Assembly (NCBI GenBank): GCA_038233055.1
Contig: JBBSMS010000002.1
Coordinates: 19,593 to 83,592 of the forward strand
DNA length: 64,000 nt
Direction of reading: 5' to 3'
From: Salsipaludibacter sp038233055
GTDB lineage: Bacteria; Actinomycetota; Nitriliruptoria; Nitriliruptorales; Nitriliruptoraceae
In this document: piece after piece, positions 35,613-44,581 of the stretch
How positions within the stretch are numbered: the stretch's first letter is position 1
How the letters are laid out: each line of letters starts with the position of its first letter
Made by a program: the position numbers and the translations under genes
The notes under the pieces: generated by a model
Told to the model about the DNA's origin: nothing
The model's database searches: none
What the model saw: the letters and a program-made list of their open reading frames with translations, nothing else

Positions 35613-37136
35613 GTGTCCGACGCCATCGAGTTCGTCGATTCCACCTCGATCCACGTACGGGGTGGTCGTGGCGGCAACGGCGCGGCCTCCATGCGCCGGG
35701 AGAAGCACGTTCCGCGGGGTGGTCCGGACGGTGGCAACGGTGGCCGGGGCGGTGACGTCGTGCTGGAGGCGGACCGGGGCCAGGCATCGCTGCTGGACAT
35801 CTCGCGGCGCCCGCACCGGCGCGGTGAGGACGGCGGACACGGCTCCTCCCAGCGCAAGTTCGGCGCCGAGGGCGATGACACCGTCGTGACCGTGCCGATC
35901 GGCACCGTCGTGCGGACCCGCGACGATCGCGTGCTGGCGGACCTGACCCGGCACGGGCAACGGTTCGTGGTGGCCGAGGGTGGCCGCGGTGGGCGTGGCA
36001 ACGCCGCCTTCGCCAATCGCCATCGACGGGTCCCGCGGTTCGCGGAGTTCGGCGAGGAGGTCGTCGAGCACACCCTGCGCCTGGACCTCAAGGTCATCGC
36101 GGACGTCGGGCTCGTCGGGTTCCCCTCGGCGGGCAAGTCCTCGCTGGTGTCGCGCCTGAGTGCCGCCCGGCCACGGATCGAGGCCTGGCCGTTCACCACG
36201 CTCACCCCCCACCTGGGGGTGATGCGGGCCGGCGACCACGCCGACGGCAGTCCGATCGACGTGGTGCTGGCGGACGTGCCCGGACTGGTCGAGGGTGCCA
36301 GCGACGGCAAGGGTCTGGGCCACCGGTTCCTGCGCCACGTCGAACGCTGCCGGGTGCTGCTGCACGTGCTGGACACCTCACCGTTCGACCCCGGTCGGGA
36401 CCCCATCAGCGACCTCGAGGTCCTGCGGGCCGAACTGGTTGCCCACGACCCTGCCCTGGCCGACCGGGTCGAGGTGGTGGCCATGAACAAGGTCGACGTG
36501 CCGGACGGCGCGGCCATGGCCGAGATGGTCCGGCCGGAACTCGAGGCCCGTGGCTACGAGGTCTTCGAGGTTTCGGCGGTGTCGGGTGCCGGCCTTGACG
36601 CGCTGCGATACCGCCTCGGTGACCTGGTCGCGGCCGCGCGCGCCGCAGACCCGGAGGCCACCGACGACGGCGGCGAGGCGCCGATCGTCATCACCCTGGA
36701 CGACCACGGTCCCGCCTACCGGATCGGCCGGGACCCATCCGGGCGGCTGGCCGTGGTGGGCCGCCAGGTCGAGCGCTGGGTCCAGATGCTGCCGGTCGAC
36801 AACCCCGATGCCGCCCGGTACCTGCAGGGTCGACTGCGTCGCGCCGGCGTGGTCAAGGCGCTGGTCGGGGCTGGCGCGCGCTCGGGTGACGAGGTGGTCA
36901 TCGGCGACGTCCTGTTCGAGTTCGAACCGGAACTGGACGACCTGCCCGCGGACGAGCGGGCCGAGATCCTGGCCGGGGAGTTCGACGACGCCGACCCCGA
37001 CGAGGTGGACGGGCAGATCGCCATCGACGACGTGACGTCCGCGGTCACGACCGACGCCGACGACACGGCGGCCCCCGACGACGCCGACGACGCCGACGAT
37101 GCCAGCCCCGCTGCGGTCGTGGGCGAGGGAGGCTGA
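35613..37136 (+). CDS. obgE: GTPase Obg/CgtA
   Basis: Essential ribosome-assembly and stringent-response GTPase. The Gly-rich Obg fold has VRGGRGGNGAASMRREKHVP and PDGGNGGRGGDV. The GTPase domain has G1 GFPSAGKSS, G3 DVPGLVEGA and G4 MNKVD. The C-terminal OCT domain, present mainly in actinobacterial and Firmicute members, follows (RQVERWVQMLPVDNPDAARY). An acidic Asp/Ala tail of about 50 residues ends the protein (507 residues). The start is GTG 35613 (MSDAIEFVDSTSIHVRGG); the frame upstream is not conserved. proB starts one base after the stop codon. Confidence 0.96.
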   Translation: MSDAIEFVDSTSIHVRGGRGGNGAASMRREKHVPRGGPDGGNGGRGGDVVLEADRGQASLLDISRRPHRRGEDGGHGSSQRKFGAEGDDTVVTVPIGTVVRTRDDRVLADLTRHGQRFVVAEGGRGGRGNAAFANRHRRVPRFAEFGEEVVEHTLRLDLKVIADVGLVGFPSAGKSSLVSRLSAARPRIEAWPFTTLTPHLGVMRAGDHADGSPIDVVLADVPGLVEGASDGKGLGHRFLRHVERCRVLLHVLDTSPFDPGRDPISDLEVLRAELVAHDPALADRVEVVAMNKVDVPDGAAMAEMVRPELEARGYEVFEVSAVSGAGLDALRYRLGDLVAAARAADPEATDDGGEAPIVITLDDHGPAYRIGRDPSGRLAVVGRQVERWVQMLPVDNPDAARYLQGRLRRAGVVKALVGAGARSGDEVVIGDVLFEFEPELDDLPADERAEILAGEFDDADPDEVDGQIAIDDVTSAVTTDADDTAAPDDADDADDASPAAVVGEGG

Positions 37137-37137
37137 G

Positions 37138-38286
37138 GTGGCGGCGACCCCCGACGTCGGTGCCGGGGCCGGCCGGCCGGACCTGGTGGTGGTCAAGGTC
37201 GGGTCGTCGTCGCTGCGCGGGGACGACGGGTTGCTGGACCGCGCGATGGTCGCCTCCCTGGGTCACCAGTTGGCGGCGGTGCGTGCGGCCGGCACCGGGG
37301 TCGTGCTGGTGTCGTCCGGGGCGGTGTCGGCCGGGATGGGGCTGCTGGGCCTCGCCACCCGGCCCACCGATCGCGAGCGACTCCAGGCCTGCGCCGCGGT
37401 CGGCCAGGCCGAACTGATCAACGCCTGGCAGCAGGCGTTCGCCGACCACGGGCTGTCCGCGGCCCAGGTGCTGTTGACCCAGGACGACTTCGTGGCTCGC
37501 GGGCGCTACCTCAACGCCCGCCAGACCCTGACCCGACTGCTGTCGCTGGCCACCATCCCGGTCATCAACGAAAACGACGCCATCACCTTCGACGAGTTGG
37601 CCTATGGCGACAACGACCACCTCGCCGCCCTGGTGGCCTCGATGCTGGACGCGGACCTGTTGGTGCTGCTGTCGGACGTGGACGGGCTCTACGACGCACC
37701 GCCGACGGCGGCGGGGGCGACCGTGATCCCGGCCGTCGCCGACGTCGCCGCCCTCGACCTGGCACGCATCGGTGGGACCGGGTCGGCCTTCGGGTCCGGT
37801 GGCATGCGCACCAAGGTCGAGTCGGCGCAGGTCGTCACGGCGTCCGGAGGGGCCGTCGTCATCGCGAACGCCTCCCGGCCCGATGTCATCGGCGACGCGG
37901 TCGCCGGTCGCGACGTCGGCACCCGCTTCGCCGCCCGCGAGCGGTCGGTGGACGCGCGGCGACTGTGGATCGGCTTCGCCCTGCGGGTCCGGGGGCGCCT
38001 GGCCGTCGATGCCGGGGCGGTCGCGGCCCTGACCGCCCGGGGCCGGTCGCTGCTGGCCGTCGGCGTCACGGCCGTCGACGACGACTTCCCGGCTGGCGCC
38101 TGCGTGGCCATCGACGGGCCCGACGGGGTGGAGGTCGCACGTGGCCTGGTGACCCTGGCGGCCGACGACCTGCGCCGCATCGTCGGCCACACCACCGCCG
38201 ACGCCCGCCGTGCGCTGGGGTCGGACCGGATCCGCGAGGTCGTGCACCGCGATCACCTGTTCGTGCTGCCCCGTCACCGTGCCTGA
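37138..38286 (+). CDS. proB: Glutamate 5-kinase
   Basis: First step of proline synthesis: phosphorylates glutamate to gamma-glutamyl phosphate. The amino acid kinase domain shows VVVKVGSSSL, LVSSGAVSAGMGLLG, NARQTLTRLL, PVINENDAITFDEL and the GSGGMRTKVESAQ motif. A C-terminal PUA domain (about 285-365) is present, as in most bacterial ProB. It is 382 residues. The start is GTG 37138, with GGAGG five bases upstream inside the obgE end. Its partner proA is not in the window. Confidence 0.96.
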   Translation: MAATPDVGAGAGRPDLVVVKVGSSSLRGDDGLLDRAMVASLGHQLAAVRAAGTGVVLVSSGAVSAGMGLLGLATRPTDRERLQACAAVGQAELINAWQQAFADHGLSAAQVLLTQDDFVARGRYLNARQTLTRLLSLATIPVINENDAITFDELAYGDNDHLAALVASMLDADLLVLLSDVDGLYDAPPTAAGATVIPAVADVAALDLARIGGTGSAFGSGGMRTKVESAQVVTASGGAVVIANASRPDVIGDAVAGRDVGTRFAARERSVDARRLWIGFALRVRGRLAVDAGAVAALTARGRSLLAVGVTAVDDDFPAGACVAIDGPDGVEVARGLVTLAADDLRRIVGHTTADARRALGSDRIREVVHRDHLFVLPRHRA

Positions 38287-38393
38287 GCGCGTGATGCGGG
38301 GACTACCATCCGCCCGGGCCCGGCGGGCGCCGACGACCCGATCGACGGACCCGGGCACCACGACGCCAGCCGCGGCCCGCACGGAGGACCACC

Positions 38394-39830
38394 ATGGCCC
38401 GCAGTGAGCCGTCGCGGGAATGGAGCCGCGACCGCGTGCGCAGCGGGCGGGGTCCGGTCGGGGTCGATCGGCGAGGTGGCCACCCGCTGCTGCCGGCCTT
38501 CCTGCAGCGACCATTCAGCCCGGCCCAGTTGGTGGCGGCGTCCTTCATCGGGCTGATCCTGGCCGGGACGCTGCTCCTGTGGCTGCCGATCTCCCACGGC
38601 GACCAGTCCCAGGACTTCCTCGACTCCCTGTTCACCGCGACGTCGGCGGTGTGCGTGACGGGGCTGATCGTCGTCGACACCGGGAGTGCATGGAGCCCGG
38701 TCGGGCAGGCAGTCATCCTGTTGCTGATCCAGTTGGGCGGACTGGGGATCCTGACCTTCGGCACCCTGCTGGCGGTGGCCACCGGGCGGAGGCTGGGCTT
38801 CGGCCACCAGTTGCGGGTGCAGGAACAGGTCCGAGCAGTCGACCTGGGCAGCCTCGGGCGCCTACTGCGGGCGATCATGGTGATCGTGTTCGGGACGGAA
38901 CTGGTCGGGGCGTTGCTGCTGTACGGCCCGATGGCGGCCGACGTCGGGCCGGTGCGGGGTGTGTGGCACGCGGTGTTCCACAGCGTGAGTGCCTTCAACA
39001 ACGCCGGCTTCGCGCTGTACCCGGACAGCCTCACCCGCTACGCCGCCAACTGGCCGGTGTCGCTGGTGATCATGACGTTGATCGTGCTGGGCGGGTTGGG
39101 GTTCGTCGTGATCGTCAACCTCGAACAGCGCCTGAGGGCCACCCGGCGGGTGCGACTGACGCTGCACACGCGGATGGCGCTGGCCATCACGGCGTTCCTG
39201 ATCGCCGCCAGCTTCGTGATCCTGTTGGTCTTCGAGTGGAACAACCCGGCCACGATCGGCGGGTTGCCACTGCACGAGCGCCTGCTGACGACGCTGTTCC
39301 AGGCGGTCACGCCCCGCACTGCCGGGTTCAACAGCCTCGACTATGCCCAGATGGTGCCCGCCAGCCTGGTGCTGACGATCCTGCTGATGTTCATCGGCGG
39401 CAACCCCGGGTCGACCGCCGGCGGCATCAAGACCGTGACCTTCTACGTGCTGGTGCTGGGCGTGTGGAGCGTCGTGCGCGGCCAGCCCGAGGCAACGGTC
39501 TTCGGGCGTCGGCTGCACACCCGCACGGTCGTGCGGGCCGGCGCGATCGTCAGTGGCGCCGTCCTGCTCGCGGGGGCGGCCCTGACCCTGCTGGCCCTGG
39601 TCGAACCCGACATCGAGTTCCTCGCGCTGATGTTCGAAACGGTGTCCGCGCTCGGTACGGTCGGGCTGTCGTTGGGAATCACCGACGACCTCGGCAGTTC
39701 CGGGAAGGCCGTCATCATCGCGCTCATGTACCTCGGTCGGATCGGGTTCCTGACGTTCGCCCTGGCGCTGGTCGACCAGCAGCCGCGCGGACGCGGACGC
39801 CTGCTGCCCGAAGAAGTGGTGATCGGCTGA
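38394..39830 (+). CDS. trkH: TrkH/KtrB-type potassium transporter subunit
   Basis: K+ translocating membrane subunit, 478 residues, built of four M1-P-M2 repeats. Each pore loop carries the selectivity Gly: SAVCVTGLI, SAFNNAGFA, TPRTAGFNS and SALGTVGLS. A basic N-terminus of about 35 residues precedes the first helix. The gene is followed immediately (TGATG overlap) by its cytosolic RCK-domain regulator, which gates these channels by nucleotide binding. The promoter may be TACCAT at 38304-38309, just after proB, giving a leader of about 80 bases. Confidence 0.94.
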   Translation: MARSEPSREWSRDRVRSGRGPVGVDRRGGHPLLPAFLQRPFSPAQLVAASFIGLILAGTLLLWLPISHGDQSQDFLDSLFTATSAVCVTGLIVVDTGSAWSPVGQAVILLLIQLGGLGILTFGTLLAVATGRRLGFGHQLRVQEQVRAVDLGSLGRLLRAIMVIVFGTELVGALLLYGPMAADVGPVRGVWHAVFHSVSAFNNAGFALYPDSLTRYAANWPVSLVIMTLIVLGGLGFVVIVNLEQRLRATRRVRLTLHTRMALAITAFLIAASFVILLVFEWNNPATIGGLPLHERLLTTLFQAVTPRTAGFNSLDYAQMVPASLVLTILLMFIGGNPGSTAGGIKTVTFYVLVLGVWSVVRGQPEATVFGRRLHTRTVVRAGAIVSGAVLLAGAALTLLALVEPDIEFLALMFETVSALGTVGLSLGITDDLGSSGKAVIIALMYLGRIGFLTFALALVDQQPRGRGRLLPEEVVIG

Positions 39831-40486
39831 TGCGCAGCCAGTTCCTGGTCATCGGGACCGGCCGCTTCGGGTCGTCGATCGCGACTGCTCTGCATGACTT
39901 CGGGCACGAGGTCGTGGCGATCGACGAGCTGGAAGAAGCCCTCGAGCCCATCATGCAGCAGGTCACCCACGCCGTGGTCATGGACGCCACCGACGAGGAG
40001 GGCCTGCGCAAGCTCGGGATTCGCGCGTTCGACACCGTGGTGGTGGCGATCGGCGAAAACCTCGAGGCCAGCATCCTGGCCACCGTCGCCGCCAAGTCCG
40101 CCGGAGCCCGCTACGTCATCAGCAAGGCGAACGGACAACTGTCGGCGCGCGTGCTGGCCAGCGTCGGGGCCGACGAGGTGGTGCGACCGGAACACGACAT
40201 GGGCCGCCGCCTGGCGCGCCAGTTGGCCAGTCCGACAGAGGTGTCGGCGCTGGAACTGGGCCGCGACCACACCGTGGTGGAGATGGAGGCGACCAAGGCG
40301 CTGGCCGGCACGCTGGAGGCGTTGCGGCTGCCCAAGAAGTTCGGGGTCCAGGTCATGGCCGTGCACCGTGATGACGACATCGTGGTCAACCCCGGTGCCG
40401 ACTTCGAGGTCCGCCCCAGCGACCGCATCGTGGTGCTGGGCCACAACGACGACCTCAACCGGCTCCGCGAGGAACTCGCCGGCTGA
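39830..40486 (+). CDS. trkA: TrkA/KtrA-type K+ uptake regulator (RCK domain)
   Basis: Cytosolic gating ring subunit for the TrkH-type channel encoded just before. The N-terminal RCK domain has the nucleotide-binding motif VIGTGRFGSSIATAL (residues 7-21) and the acidic strand end VVAIDELEEAL. The C-terminal RCK-C domain (about 140-218) includes FGVQVMAVHRDDDIVVNPGA. At 218 residues there is one RCK_N plus one RCK_C, so it is KtrA-like in size, not the double-length TrkA of E. coli. The start overlaps the trkH stop (TGATG). Confidence 0.94.
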   Translation: MRSQFLVIGTGRFGSSIATALHDFGHEVVAIDELEEALEPIMQQVTHAVVMDATDEEGLRKLGIRAFDTVVVAIGENLEASILATVAAKSAGARYVISKANGQLSARVLASVGADEVVRPEHDMGRRLARQLASPTEVSALELGRDHTVVEMEATKALAGTLEALRLPKKFGVQVMAVHRDDDIVVNPGADFEVRPSDRIVVLGHNDDLNRLREELAG

Positions 40487-40516
40487 CGCGCACGCTGGAC
40501 CGAGAAGGGGCGCGAC

Positions 40517-41566
40517 ATGGCGAACTGGCGAACGGACGGACGCACCATCCCGGTGGTGTGCCTCGCACTCCTGTTCGGTGGGTTGGTGGTCGACCTCAAC
40601 ACGAACCAGGCCCTGGTGGTGGCGATCATCTACGCCATCCCGATCGCCATCTCGGGCCTGATGTCGTCGAGCACCCTGACCTGGTGGTGCATCGGCCTGG
40701 CGGTACTCGCCAACATCGCGGCCGGGTACGACAACATCTCGACCTTCGGCATCGTCGACGGCATCACGATCCTGAACCGCCTGCTGGCCGGGCTGTCGTT
40801 CCTGCTGATCGGCGTGATGACGCTGCTGTTCGAGTCCACGTCAGAAGAGGTCGAGCACCTGTCCGAGGCCGAGGAGGAAAGCGAACGCCAGCGACGCCTG
40901 CGGAAGTTCATGGTCGACCTGAGCGGCCCGCTGGAGCCCGAGGAACTGATGCAGCGGGCCGTGTCCGGACTGCGTCGACTGCTGGGGGCGGATGCCGTGG
41001 TGGCGGCCGGTCTGGACGGCGCGCGCTTCGCCGAACCGCGCTGGGCCGACCCGGCCGCCTCGGACCTCGCCGCCACCGGGACGATGGCGTCGTGGGCGGT
41101 CGACGCGTTGCCGATCACCGACCGACCGGTGATCGCGGTGCGCTCGGACCAGGGGATGATGAGCGTCGGCCGCTGGCGCTGCGAGTCGTCGAACGACCTG
41201 ATCGTGCTGGTCGCGCGGCCCGACCGCCGTCGCGCCGCCGGGGTGCTGGGCGACGCCCTGTCGGTGCTGGACCCGATCCGCGAACGGGCGATCGAACTGC
41301 GCCAGGCGCGGCGGGGCGAGTGGGAACCGCCGGCCGACGAGGACCTGGTCGTGCCGATCCTGGCCGATGCGGCGGCCGGTGGGGGAGTGATCGTTGGCGG
41401 AGACGATCGCGACCCGGGGGACGACGACGGGACGGATCCGCCGTCCTCGCCGACCGGACGGGCTCCCGACGACCCGGTCGCCCACCCCGCCCTCGAGATC
41501 GACCACGACGACGAGCCCGACGACCCGGGTGGCCTGCTCGTGGACCAGGTGAACCGCGGCGGCTGA
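40517..41566 (+). CDS. Membrane protein with GAF-like domain, no output domain
   Basis: A 349-residue protein. The first 110 residues hold three or four membrane helices (PVVCLALLFGGLVVD; ALVVAIIYAIPIAISGLM; CIGLAVLANIAAGYD; LLAGLSFLLIGVMTLLF), like the sensor regions of some histidine kinases. A short coiled coil (EEVEHLSEAEEESERQRRLR) leads to a GAF-like domain (about 130-255, MQRAVSGLRRLLGADAVVAA). No kinase, cyclase or HTH follows, only an acidic Asp/Pro-rich tail. It lies 30 bp after trkA with GAGAAGGGG upstream, so it is probably co-transcribed with the K+ system. I infer a sensor or adaptor; function not known. Confidence 0.65.
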   Translation: MANWRTDGRTIPVVCLALLFGGLVVDLNTNQALVVAIIYAIPIAISGLMSSSTLTWWCIGLAVLANIAAGYDNISTFGIVDGITILNRLLAGLSFLLIGVMTLLFESTSEEVEHLSEAEEESERQRRLRKFMVDLSGPLEPEELMQRAVSGLRRLLGADAVVAAGLDGARFAEPRWADPAASDLAATGTMASWAVDALPITDRPVIAVRSDQGMMSVGRWRCESSNDLIVLVARPDRRRAAGVLGDALSVLDPIRERAIELRQARRGEWEPPADEDLVVPILADAAAGGGVIVGGDDRDPGDDDGTDPPSSPTGRAPDDPVAHPALEIDHDDEPDDPGGLLVDQVNRGG

Positions 41567-41669
41567 CGGGCGCCCGCCGGCCGCGGCCCGGCCTCCCCGC
41601 CGCGACCGTGCCCCACACCTACCATCGCCGGCGATCGGTCAGACGTCGGCCGACGGTCGAGGAGCCACG

Positions 41670-42365
41670 ATGGTCTGGGTGCTGGTCGGGATCGGCTTGG
41701 TCGTGGCGGTGGGTGTGTTCGTGGCCGTCACCTACAACGCCCTGGTCCGGTTGCGCAACAAGTCCGAGGAGGCGTGGTCGGGCATCGACGTCCAGTTGCA
41801 GCGCCGGGCGGACCTCGTGCCCAACCTGGTGGAGGTCGTCAAGAGCTACGCCAGCCACGAGCGCGAGACGTTCGAGGAGGTCACGCGCGCCCGACGGGCC
41901 GTGGTGGCGGCCTCGGGGCCCGCGGAGGCCGAGGCCGCCGACGGGATGCTGGTGGCGGCGCTGCGACGCCTGTTCATCGTGGCCGAGGACTATCCGGACC
42001 TGCAGGCATCGGACAACTTCCTGGCCCTGCAACGCCAACTGGCCGTGCTGGAGGAAGACCTCGCGTTCTCCCGGCGATACCACAACGCGGTGGTGGAGGA
42101 CCTCAACACCCGAGTCGAGACCTTCCCGTCGGTCCTGGTGGCGGGACCGCTGGGCTTCCAGCGCAAGCCGTACTTCGAGGCCGGCCAGGACGAGCGCAGC
42201 GTCCCCCGCGTCGACCTCGACGCCCCCGAGACCGCCACGGCTGCTCCGGGTGGGCCGGCCGGCGGCACGACCGCAACGCCGGTGTCCACCGAACCGTCGA
42301 ACCCCGGGGACGGTGGTGGCGAGCCACCAGCCGACGAGGCCTCATGGCCGGAGGCGTCGGCATGA
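41670..42365 (+). CDS. lemA: LemA family protein
   Basis: Membrane-anchored LemA protein: one N-terminal helix (WVLVGIGLVVAVGVFVAVTY), then the helical LemA domain with VQLQRRADLVPNLVEVVKSY and NFLALQRQLAVLEEDLAFSR, and RRYHNAVVEDLNTRVETFPS. A Pro/Gly/Thr-rich tail of about 55 residues follows. It is 231 residues. LemA proteins are nearly always beside DUF2207 or TPM-domain proteins, as here (ATGA overlap), but their function is not settled. A TACCAT -10-like box is at 41620-41625. Confidence 0.93.
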   Translation: MVWVLVGIGLVVAVGVFVAVTYNALVRLRNKSEEAWSGIDVQLQRRADLVPNLVEVVKSYASHERETFEEVTRARRAVVAASGPAEAEAADGMLVAALRRLFIVAEDYPDLQASDNFLALQRQLAVLEEDLAFSRRYHNAVVEDLNTRVETFPSVLVAGPLGFQRKPYFEAGQDERSVPRVDLDAPETATAAPGGPAGGTTATPVSTEPSNPGDGGGEPPADEASWPEASA

Positions 42366-44257
42366 CCGCCGGGACGGGCCGGAGAAGGACGGCTGCCCAC
42401 CGGGCCGCGCTGGTCGCGTTGGCCGCGTTGGCTGCGGCGTCCCTGGTCGTCGCCGGTTCGTGGGCACCGGCCGCGCACGCACAAGAGTCCGGGCCGTGGC
42501 GGATCACCGACTACGACGTCGAGATCGATGTGCAGGACGACTCCACCCTGGCCGTCACCGAGCGCATCGAGGTCTTCTTCGACGGCGACCAGCGCGGGAT
42601 CCTGCGCTACTGGGACGTCTACGAGTCGTTGCCCGAACCGCTGCCGCCCGAATCCACGATCCAACTGGACGGCGACCCCGCCGACTACCAGCGCGTGACC
42701 GAGATCGACGACATCGTGGTGTCGTCGCCGTCCGGAGCCCCGAGCGACGTGGACCTGTCGACGTCCGGTGACGAACTGACCGCGCGGATCGGGGATCCGG
42801 ACATCTTCGTGACCGACCGGCAGTCCTACGTGATCCAGTACACGGTGCGTGGCGGGATGAACGCCTTCACCGACCACGACGAGCTCTACTGGGACCCGAT
42901 CGGCTCCTGGGGCGTGGAGGTCCAGGACCTCGAGGTGCGGGTGACGGCCCCTGGGATCCAGCAGGTCGCGTGCTACGCCGGGTCGGCCGGCACGTCGGAC
43001 GTCACCTGCCCGATCAAGCAGGACGGTGACACTGCGACCTTCGCGTTCGGGCGACTGGCCCCGGAAGCCTTCCCGTCGGTGGTGGCGGGCCTCGAACCCG
43101 GTGCGGTCGACGTGTCGCAACCGATCCTGCGTCGGCGGCCCGGCCCCACCCAGGCCCTGGTCGGCAACCCCTGGTCGGTCCCGGGCAGCGCACTGGTCTT
43201 CGTCGCAGGGTTCGCGCTGGCGTTCTCGCGGCTCTGGCGCACGGGCCGCGACCGCCAGGCGGTCGGCGGCGTCACGGCCGCCGGCGCGATCCGTTCCGAC
43301 GCCGAGGGACGTCGCCGCGGGCTGTTCGACACCCCGCCCGTGCCGGTGCTGTTCCGACCCCCGAACGACCTCCGGCCGGGCGTGCTGGGGGTGATCATCG
43401 ACGAACGGGTCGATCCCGTCGACGTGTCGGCGTCGATCGTCGACCTCGCCACGCGGGGGTACCTGACCATCACCGAGGCCCCCGGGACGGGCTGGTTCTC
43501 CAAGGACGACTGGCACCTGTCGCGAGTCCCGGGCGTCGACATGGGCGTGTTGGCGGCCTGGGAGTCGGAACTGCTCGACGGACTGTTCGACGACCGGACC
43601 ATGGTCACGGTGACCGAGCTCAAGGGCACGTTCTCCGGTACCTACCAGAAGGTGTCGACCATGCTCTACGACACCGTGACCAGCAACGGCTGGTTCCGTC
43701 GGGACCCGTCGTCGGCCCGGACCATCTGGGTCGTCATCGGGCTGGTGCTGGCAGCCCTCGGCTTCGCGTCGTTCTTCCTGCTCATGGTGCCCGGGTTGGG
43801 CGCGATCAGCGTCGCGCTGTTCCTGGTCGGGGTGCTGGTCGCCATCCTGAGCCGGTGGGCGCCGGCCCGCACGCCCTCCGGGTCCCGGTTGCTCGTCGAC
43901 ACGATGGGTTTCCGCGAGTTCATCGAGCGTGCCGAGGCCGACCGCATGGACTTCGCGGAGAAGGAACAGATCTTCGCCGACTACCTGCCGTATGCGATCG
44001 TGTTCGGGGTGGTGGACCGCTGGGCCGAGGCGTTCGCCGACATCGGCGTCGACATCGGTTCGGCGGTCGGGGGCTACTACACCGGGGTGGGCGTGTTCGA
44101 CGCGGTTCGGTTCTCGCACGGGATGAACGCGTTCTCGAACGTGGCGTCGTCCGCGGTGTCGGCCGCCCCGCCGTCGTCGTCCGGCGGCGGGTCGGGGTTC
44201 TCCGGCGGCGGGTTCTCGGGTGGCGGCGGCGGTGGTGGCGGGGGCGGCGCCTGGTAG
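42362..44257 (+). CDS. DUF2207 membrane protein (YciQ-like)
   Basis: A 631-residue exported and membrane protein. A basic N-terminus and signal-like helix (AALVALAALAAASLVVAGSW) lead to an extracytoplasmic beta domain (ITDYDVEIDVQDDSTLAVTE) typical of DUF2207. A first membrane helix lies near residues 275-290 (SALVFVAGFALAF) and a pair near 460-505 (TIWVVIGLVLAALGFASFFL and GAISVALFLVGVLVAILS). The tail is extremely Gly-rich (SGFSGGGFSGGGG onward, ending GAW), a recurrent feature of the family. It is translated with lemA. I can assign no biochemical role. Confidence 0.88.
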   Translation: MTAGTGRRRTAAHRAALVALAALAAASLVVAGSWAPAAHAQESGPWRITDYDVEIDVQDDSTLAVTERIEVFFDGDQRGILRYWDVYESLPEPLPPESTIQLDGDPADYQRVTEIDDIVVSSPSGAPSDVDLSTSGDELTARIGDPDIFVTDRQSYVIQYTVRGGMNAFTDHDELYWDPIGSWGVEVQDLEVRVTAPGIQQVACYAGSAGTSDVTCPIKQDGDTATFAFGRLAPEAFPSVVAGLEPGAVDVSQPILRRRPGPTQALVGNPWSVPGSALVFVAGFALAFSRLWRTGRDRQAVGGVTAAGAIRSDAEGRRRGLFDTPPVPVLFRPPNDLRPGVLGVIIDERVDPVDVSASIVDLATRGYLTITEAPGTGWFSKDDWHLSRVPGVDMGVLAAWESELLDGLFDDRTMVTVTELKGTFSGTYQKVSTMLYDTVTSNGWFRRDPSSARTIWVVIGLVLAALGFASFFLLMVPGLGAISVALFLVGVLVAILSRWAPARTPSGSRLLVDTMGFREFIERAEADRMDFAEKEQIFADYLPYAIVFGVVDRWAEAFADIGVDIGSAVGGYYTGVGVFDAVRFSHGMNAFSNVASSAVSAAPPSSSGGGSGFSGGGFSGGGGGGGGGGAW

Positions 44258-44581
44258 CGAGGGACCTCGCCCTTGGATCCGGGTCCCCAACGGCGGATCG
44301 TCGGCGCGCGGCTCGGACCGGTGGCTTGCTGAACCGGTGAGGACAGCCGAAGGGGCTCCTGCCACACAATCACCACGTCGGACACTGGCCGTGTTGCCAC
44401 CTGTCCGATCGGGTCGTGGCGGTGAAAGTGCACCAGACCTACCGTGAGGACTCGCGAAGGCCACCACCGTCGCTCCAACGGTCCCCCTCCCATCACCCCC
44501 GAGGCGGGTCTCGACCATTGGCACCCCCGATCGTCGACGTGGCTGGCCGTCGCCTCCATCGTTCCCGGCCGAAAGCCTTTC
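44258..44581 (+). promoter_or_regulatory. Intergenic region upstream of rpf
   Basis: No gene in 324 bp. A TACCGT -10-like box at 44440-44445 would give an rpf leader of about 130 bases. Many actinobacterial rpf genes carry a c-di-AMP (ydaO-type) riboswitch here, but I do not see its conserved strings, so I do not call one. Confidence 0.4.

Noticed and set aside
44258..44581. c-di-AMP (ydaO-type) riboswitch upstream of rpf
   Set aside because: Expected from other actinobacterial rpf genes, but the conserved strings of that riboswitch are not visible. A covariance-model search would decide.
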